Assembly: GCA_019400425.1 (NCBI GenBank) | Contig: JAFREE010000001.1 | Location: forward strand, 1-64,000 | DNA from: Hymenochaete sp. R1 | Lineage: Eukaryota > Basidiomycota > Agaricomycetes > Hymenochaetales > Hymenochaetaceae | Length of the DNA: 64,000 nt | Direction: 5' to 3' | Shown: piece by piece, positions 59,083-64,000 of the stretch | Position numbering within the stretch: the stretch's first letter is position 1 | Layout of the letters: each line of letters starts with the position of its first letter | Made by a program: the position numbers and the translations under genes | The notes under the pieces: generated by a model | The model's input: only the letters and a program-made list of their open reading frames with translations | Database searches by the model: none | Told to the model about the DNA's origin: nothing

Positions 59083-59129
59083 TTTCTGGTTCTGGTCCGC
59101 TGGCAAGTGACTGGAGCGATGAGCCAGCT

Positions 59130-59136
59130 CTTTATA
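59130..59136 (-). promoter_or_regulatory. TATA box of the putative small secreted gene
   Basis: The minus strand reads TATAAAG 48 bp upstream of the ATG at 59082. Confidence 0.45.
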
Positions 59137-59441
59137 CCGCATCAAGCTTCAAAAACTAAATACAGAACTTGTGCCAAGATTGGCGGTGGGAAATCTTGGC
59201 GAGGACGGAGATCGTATTCGACGAAAACTTACACATCCACACGAACATTGCGTGGGTAAGGCTTCTACCCCAGCAAGACGGAGACTCGTCGTACGAAGTC
59301 ACGTTCTAAGCTTCGGAACGCCGTTTGACTGAACGTATTGTCGAGTGGCCGAACAAGCCGAGTAACGCACCCATGGTCGTGGGTGACCTGGGCTGGAAAT
59401 AGCACAAGAACCGATCCGGGGACTTAATAACGAGAAGGAAC

Positions 59442-59470
59442 CCAAGTAAGGAGAGGTCCAAGTAAGGAGA
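59442..59470 (+). repeat. Tandem 13-bp direct repeat
   Basis: CCAAGTAAGGAGA occurs at 59442-59454 and again at 59458-59470 with a 3-bp spacer (16-bp period). Confidence 0.8.
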
Positions 59471-59851
59471 ATGACCTGCTTAACATATTTATCATGGCGA
59501 TTCAGTTTCATCGTATACCCAGCTTAGGGACGCAGATCAGGTCAATAATGTGGTCTGCCGTAATATTGAGATGTTGTGAGGTACGTCACGATAAGATTTG
59601 AACACTATTGCCTGGATGCCTGGCTCTAAGTTGATTGTGAATTCGGAGAATATAAAGATCAGTTTGAGATGTGTTTGATCTCGACGATCAAGATACTAGG
59701 CACGCGTTTGAACAAAGGGTAGACAGAGCGAGACGGACCAGCACTGACACATGCCGCTGATTTACGATGGAGCACACGGCCCCGACACCTAAGCACCGAG
59801 AAAAGCATCCGTACGTGCCATCGCATTCTTCGTAAGTTTACCCGAATGGGG

Positions 59852-60988
59852 CTACCTGACTTGAGGCACTGCAACATCCCAAGGACCCCTTATCTCGCTA
59901 ATTAAAGCTTGAGCGAGTGCATATCCACGCAAAAGGTAGTAACGTACTTTTTGAACTTCTGGGCCCAGACTAAAATGCCTGGCGCGCCAAACGTGACAAA
60001 TGCGAGCAAAGTTGTTTCTATGCCGGCCACAAGGAGAGAGTTATAGTATGTCAAATATAGCGACGTCCCTGCCCAGATGATAGTAATGGCCGTCCGCAGC
60101 ATTGTGGGTATGAGCTTGAAGGATCACTGTCAGTTACGCCTTGTTAGAACCAGGGACAAACACTTACAAGGAGATGTGCCCTGAGAATAGGGAACAAGGC
60201 GAGCATTTGAATAGAAAAGATCATCAGAGCGAATACGGATATGTCGTTGTGTAAGCGCGATGCTAGTAAGACGGAGGCGGACATCCCTGCGTTCACGGAG
60301 AGCACGGAGGTGAGCCTGGAGATTGAAGTCAGATACTTCCATCCATCACAGGACAAGATATTGGAGCACACCTCCCTTGACCCAGTCTTGCTGTCCCCGC
60401 TGGACTGTAGTCTGCGAGGAGAATGTTAAGGGCAAACAGACAAGCTGAAAGAGCCCAAATGGAGTCCGAGGAGGTTGATGCAGAAAGAGTGCGTAAAACA
60501 GGTGACAAGGCCAGTAAAGCTAGAAAAAGAAGTATTGCTGACTTCATGACCTTCGCTCCTTCGGTGTCACTTATCAGTGCTGAAGTTACGTAAGAAAATG
60601 CACAACTTACTCAGCTCTTTGCTTATCTTGTACTCGATTACGATGCATCCCAACATTTCCCAGAAGATGAGCCCCACGACGCACAATCCGACTGAGAAAT
60701 GAACAAGGATCCGTGGATCCCATGATCCATCGTACAGCTTTGCAAACGCAACCAAGAAGATGAAAATTGATGATACATGCTGTGTGATCGCACAAGCATC
60801 CAACACCAAAGGCCAGTAAAAGTACGGCCGGAAATTAGCTGACGCAAAGCGTATCAGAAGCGGACCGCGCTCAGATCAGTCGTTGAAAGCTCACAGTTTC
60901 GCCGGAGCGCTGAAAGAAAAGACTCGGGTGTGTAGTTATCTGGATATGGCTGTTTCTTCCATAAGACCTTCTCCCAATCCGTTGACAT
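59852..60988 (-). CDS. GPI2: GPI-GlcNAc transferase subunit GPI2 (PIG-C)
   Basis: Starts MSTDWEKVLWKKQPYPDNYT, the defining N terminus of PIG-C/Gpi2, then PESFLSALRRNSNFRPYFYW and PLVLDACAITQHVSSIFIFL. Hydrophobic segments follow: HFSVGLCVVGLIFWEMLG, SAILLFLALLALSPVLRTLS, SSDSIWALSACLFALNILLA, RLTSVLSVNAGMSASVLLAS, ISVFALMIFSIQMLALFPIL, TMLRTAITIIWAGTSLYLTY and TLLAFVTFGAPGILVWAQKF. The C terminus is NEIRGPWDVAVPQVR. The protein is a multi-pass ER membrane subunit of the enzyme that starts GPI-anchor synthesis by adding GlcNAc to phosphatidylinositol. Five introns, all joints in frame. It lies just downstream of the small SVIP-like gene on the same strand. Confidence 0.95.
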
Positions 60989-61303
60989 CCAAGTCGGTGA
61001 ACGGCATGCGAAGTGGTGGTGGTTGGACGGCGCGTCGTTATGTCGTCACGGTCGCGCATGTTCTCGAAGCTTTCTGGTTTGAAATTCACACGTCTGATGA
61101 GCTGAACGTTCTATCGCTCATAAGAGTCCTGATGCATACAATCTACTCGTAGACACGTATTTTACAAAGAACTGATGGTATTTGGTTCAGAGGCAAGGAA
61201 GAGTGTTATAAGTTACAGCAAATGCAGAGGCATTATCGTATGGTCGAGTATCTCGTGTCTCACGAACGAACACATCGTATCGGCACAATGTGAATGGAAA
61301 TAA
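60989..61303. other. Intergenic region between the SVIP-like gene and GPI2
   Basis: 315 bp holding the GPI2 promoter. Nothing else seen. Confidence 0.4.
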
Positions 61304-61707
61304 TCAATCCCACTAGAACGTTCAAGTCAGCAAATGTTGGCGAAGCAAGTAAACTAAGAAGTGCACATACTCTGAGGGGCTCTGGCTCGCGCGGGTTCCC
61401 AGACGCTGACCTTGAGACAGGCTTGTTCACCTGCGAAGCGAGACGTCCAGCATTCGGGTTACGTTTGTTCGTAAGTCTGTCCTTATCCTGTGAAGTATTA
61501 AACAATCAAACGTCAGTAATATCCAAGTTGGAACATCGCATGTAAGGGACGTACCCTCTGCTGTCGAGTTTCTGCCGCTTCCGCTGCACGTAGCCGCCGT
61601 TCTTCTGCTGATTCATTTCGTGGCGCTACTCCCGGTGAATTGTTACTCGACCCAAGCACCGTATGACCACCGCTGTGAGTACCAGATTTCGAACAAAGGT
61701 TCCCCAT
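61304..61707 (-). CDS. Small N-myristoylation-type protein with VCP/p97-interacting motif (SVIP-like)
   Basis: Three exons (61555-61707, 61371-61487, 61304-61312) encode 92 residues starting MGNLCSKSGTHSGG. Gly2 with Ser6 fits the N-myristoylation pattern, and Cys5 could be palmitoylated, so it is likely membrane-tethered. The helix SAEERRLRAAEAAETRQQR contains an exact VIM match, R-x5-AA-x2-R, at residues 38-48, the motif by which SVIP and other cofactors bind the N domain of p97/Cdc48. The remainder is a conserved-looking linker (KRNPNAGRLASQVNKP) and ends EPLRWD; human SVIP likewise ends with a LRW-type tail. The last exon holds only Trp, Asp and the stop. Human SVIP inhibits ER-associated degradation; the same role here is inference. 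Confidence 0.8.
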
Positions 61708-62048
61708 GTCGAGTACACGATGTATGCTATTGCTTGAAGTAGAGTATGGTCGTGGTCATGGTCTGAGTGTTGCGCGCCGTCATGCGGTGCTGCGTGCGGG
61801 TTGGTACGTCTTGGCAGTGCACGAAGTTACTGCAAGAAGTTACTGCAACCGCTCGAGCAAGATCTCCCTACCAACCGAATGGATAAAAATAAAGCGTAGA
61901 ATTACATGTAGGGCTATAATATAAGACATGGGGACTGCATTCATTTATGAGCTCATAATCCATTATCATGTAGATTGTTGTAGTCTCCTCTACTCTCACT
62001 ATCACGGAATCGTCCAGCAAACGGAAGTCGGTCACTGAGCCTGACACT
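61708..62048. other. Intergenic region between the membrane orphan and the SVIP-like gene
   Basis: 341 bp with the SVIP-like promoter. No gene supported. Confidence 0.4.
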
Positions 62049-62765
62049 CTCAAAACTCATCCTGGGCGTCCATGTCTAGAGAAAAAACATTAGTCCAGAT
62101 ATCAATCGTCAGTAAAGTCTCTACTTACCTCCCACCATCTTCTCCCGTTCGACCAAGGCGAATTGACATCTATACCCGCCTTTTCCATCTTGCCCTTGAT
62201 ACCTGCTCCTAGCAGAAGCCCAAAGACAGTGAGTAAGAACAGTGTCACGATGAGCTGATCCCGAGGAGAATCTCGTTCTGTTCCGGGACAAGCATATTAG
62301 TCCAAACAAGCTGGTTCGATCATAGGAAGAAACGTACGGAAACAGCGAGCCTCGACATCACCCTCTTTCCCTGTGGCAATATCTGGATCGGCGTCTCCTA
62401 GCGTTGCGCCGTGGCAGATAGGTAGATTTTGATTGAGACAGTACTGTCGTGTACACGATAGACAAGGCTTATTGGGGTTGTCCGGGTTCGTAAGGGTGAG
62501 AGTGGTGGAGTTTGCTCCGAAGCAAATGCCTAATAATATGAGAATCATAAGTCTTCAGGATTTCTTCGTATCGACGCTCGTAAGATGTACCGTACATTTA
62601 CAATACGATGCGGCATCCCATTTGGATTTGAGTAATGCTTGGGTAGGTGTCTATAAGGTGTCAGCGATGCTGAACAACGAAAGGGTCTGAGGCACGCACC
62701 ACATTCAATAGTACCGTTAGAAACACGAAGACGGTCGCAACTCCTGTGAACAGCTTGCCGTGCAT
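62049..62765 (-). CDS. Conserved Cys-rich single- or two-pass membrane protein of unknown function
   Basis: Splicing five exons gives MHGKLFTGVATVFVFLTVLL (signal anchor or signal peptide), then TPTQALLKSKWDAASYCKCI followed by CFGANSTTLTL, a lumenal Cys-rich segment DNPNKPCLSCTRQYCLNQNL with PICHGA, and EGDVEARCFQRDSPRDQ leading into a transmembrane helix LIVTLFLLTVFGLLLGAGI. A short cytosolic tail SPWSNGRRWWEDMDAQDEF ends the protein. The eight or so cysteines and the RCFQRDSPRD junction look strongly conserved, but I know no function. Small internal exons (for example the one encoding TPTQALLKSKWDAASYCK) are supported only by frame and splice sites. It shares a 163-bp divergent promoter with ARP1. 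Confidence 0.75.
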
Positions 62766-62928
62766 AGCTTGATGGTGGGATGCTCCAGGAAAGGTGGGCG
62801 CATCCTGAATCTGAGCTGAACGGCCAGCAGCGATCGTCGACGCGTCGAACAAACGCGTCTCCTCTGTCGGTCGCTACCAACACGATCTCTACGCCCACGC
62901 TCCTTCAATCCCTTCGGAGCACGCATAA
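62766..62928. promoter_or_regulatory. Bidirectional promoter of the membrane orphan and ARP1 with two ACGCGT elements
   Basis: The starts are 163 bp apart. ACGCGT occurs at 62840-62845 and 62853-62858, 13 bp apart. Confidence 0.5.
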
Positions 62929-64000
62929 ATGTCAGGAGAATTCGACGATGTTCTTACGAATCAACCTGTAGTCATAGACAATGTCTGTTAACCATCCATT
63001 TTTTGGGGGGAATCTTGTGCTCAACGATCGTATAGGGTTCCGGTACAATAAAAGCAGGGTTTGCTGGTCAAGACCATCCAAAATGTTTTTTCCCGTCATT
63101 GTAAGCATGACTACCATGTTATACCGTAGCAGGGTGCTGACCCATTAGCAAAGTGTCGGCCGGCCAAAACACGTCCGTGTTATGGCAGGCGCACTCGAGG
63201 GCGAAACCTTTATTGGACGGAAAGCACAGGAGTTCCGAGGGTTACTCAAGATCAAATACCCCATGGAACATGGCATCGTAACAGATTGGGATGATATGGA
63301 ACGGATATGGAATTGGGTATACACGGAAGAACTCGGTACGCTGAGCGAAGAGGTATGCATCTGCAGTCATAGAATCAGTTTGATACGCTGCTTAACATGC
63401 GATAGCATCCTGTGCTATTAACGGAGGCGCCTTTGAACCCACGGAGCAATCGAGACATTGCGGCTCAAATATTCTTTGATACATTCAACGTTCCCGCATT
63501 ATTCACATCGGTCCAGGCCGTACTATCATTGTGAGTAAAAAGAAGTAAGCCTTGCTAGCTGAAGTCTCAACCACCCAACAGATATTCATCAGGTCGGACA
63601 ACTGGCATTGTTCTGGATTCTGGAGATGGCGTTACGCACGCGGTCCCTGTATATGAAGGGTTTTCGATGCCAGCCGCCATCCGGCGGGTCGATGTCGCAG
63701 GTAGGGACGTGACAGACCATCTCCAACTCCTTCTTCGGAAAGCTGGGCATCATCTACATACATCAGCCGAACGAGAGGTCGTGCGCACCATCAAAGAACG
63801 GTGCTGCTACGTTGCTGCTAACCCTGCGAAAGAAGAGAAGGATGCGGCTGGAAGGATGGAAGAGTTCCGTTTACCGGACGGGAATGCAGTTCAGCTTGGG
63901 GCTGAGCGGTTCCGCGCCCCCGAAATCTTATTCAACCCAGAACTTGTCGGATTGGAGTATGCTGGCGTCCACCAAGTGGTAGTGGACTCGATTAGTCGGG
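62929..64000 (+). CDS. ARP1: Centractin / actin-related protein 1 (dynactin subunit), 5' part
   Basis: Starts [20 protein letters not shown], then [20 protein letters not shown] and [20 protein letters not shown] with [20 protein letters not shown]. It continues [60 protein letters not shown] and the nucleotide-binding [18 protein letters not shown]. The VMAGALEG and [12 protein letters not shown] blocks distinguish Arp1 from conventional actin. It forms the short filament of dynactin, the cofactor of dynein. Four introns are crossed; the second ends in GCAAAG before TGTCGG to give PSFVGRPKH. The frame is still open at 64000 (VVVDSISR), so the 3' end lies outside the window. Confidence 0.95.

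Larger units (their letters stand above)
59083..59851. other. Intergenic region upstream of the small secreted gene
   Basis: 769 bp between the GPI2 stop and the ATG at 59082; contains the TATA box and a 13-bp direct repeat. No gene supported. Confidence 0.4.

Overview
This window is nuclear DNA from a filamentous basidiomycete, most likely an agaricomycete. The genes are densely packed and almost all are split by many short introns of about 50-65 nt with GT(A/G)AGT-type donors. The TEF1, RPS3, RPL32, COMPASS and GPI-anchor proteins read as basidiomycete-type. There is one eukaryotic tRNA with a small intron. I see no transposon, virus, CRISPR array or bacterial-type operon.

Layout, left to right. 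0-8.4 kb: 5' end of the PP2A scaffold subunit, a TFC7-like histidine phosphatase, a secreted GH5 hydrolase, a MEMO1 homologue, ribosomal protein eL32, and snurportin-1. 8.7-15.4 kb: a PAS-kinase-like protein kinase, translation elongation factor 1-alpha, and a dienelactone-hydrolase-family protein. 15.6-21 kb: a very long Spp1/CFP1-type COMPASS subunit, LSM1, and tRNA-Ser(UGA). 22-28.9 kb: an RGG-rich Stm1/SERBP1 protein, a divergent pair of mitochondrial genes (NDUFA5 and bL32m), a 3-ketoacyl-CoA thiolase, and a pectin methylesterase. 28.9-37.5 kb: an amidase, RPS3, a SUR7/PalI-like membrane protein, and MPP10. 37.7-46 kb: the SNARE SEC9, an SRA-YDG (UHRF-like) protein, a DPBB/expansin-like secreted protein, a conserved orphan, and a Ser-rich GPI-type surface protein. 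46.5-56 kb: the ribosome-biogenesis helicase DRS1 (with an apparent frameshift), APC4, and a bZIP factor. 56-64 kb: a gene-poor stretch with one doubtful small secreted protein, GPI2/PIG-C, a small p97-binding (SVIP-like) protein, a Cys-rich membrane orphan, and the start of centractin ARP1.

Most genes are housekeeping: translation and ribosome assembly (TEF1, RPS3, RPL32, MPP10, DRS1, STM1-like), RNA handling (LSM1, snurportin), chromatin (SPP1, SRA-YDG), cell cycle and trafficking (APC4, SEC9, ARP1, GPI2), and mitochondria (NDUFA5, bL32m). Between them lie plant-cell-wall or surface genes (GH5, CE8 pectin methylesterase, DPBB, Ser-rich GPI protein), which suits a plant-associated or saprotrophic lifestyle. 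No single multi-gene pathway is encoded.

The most notable observations are five GC-AG introns in well-conserved genes; a small myristoylation-type protein with an exact VCP-interacting motif and a 9-nt last coding exon; a one-base frameshift in DRS1; an SRA-only methyl-DNA-reader-like gene with a CpG palindrome in its promoter; and several conserved but undescribed membrane or orphan proteins. All gene models were spliced by eye from protein similarity recalled for the families; no search was run.
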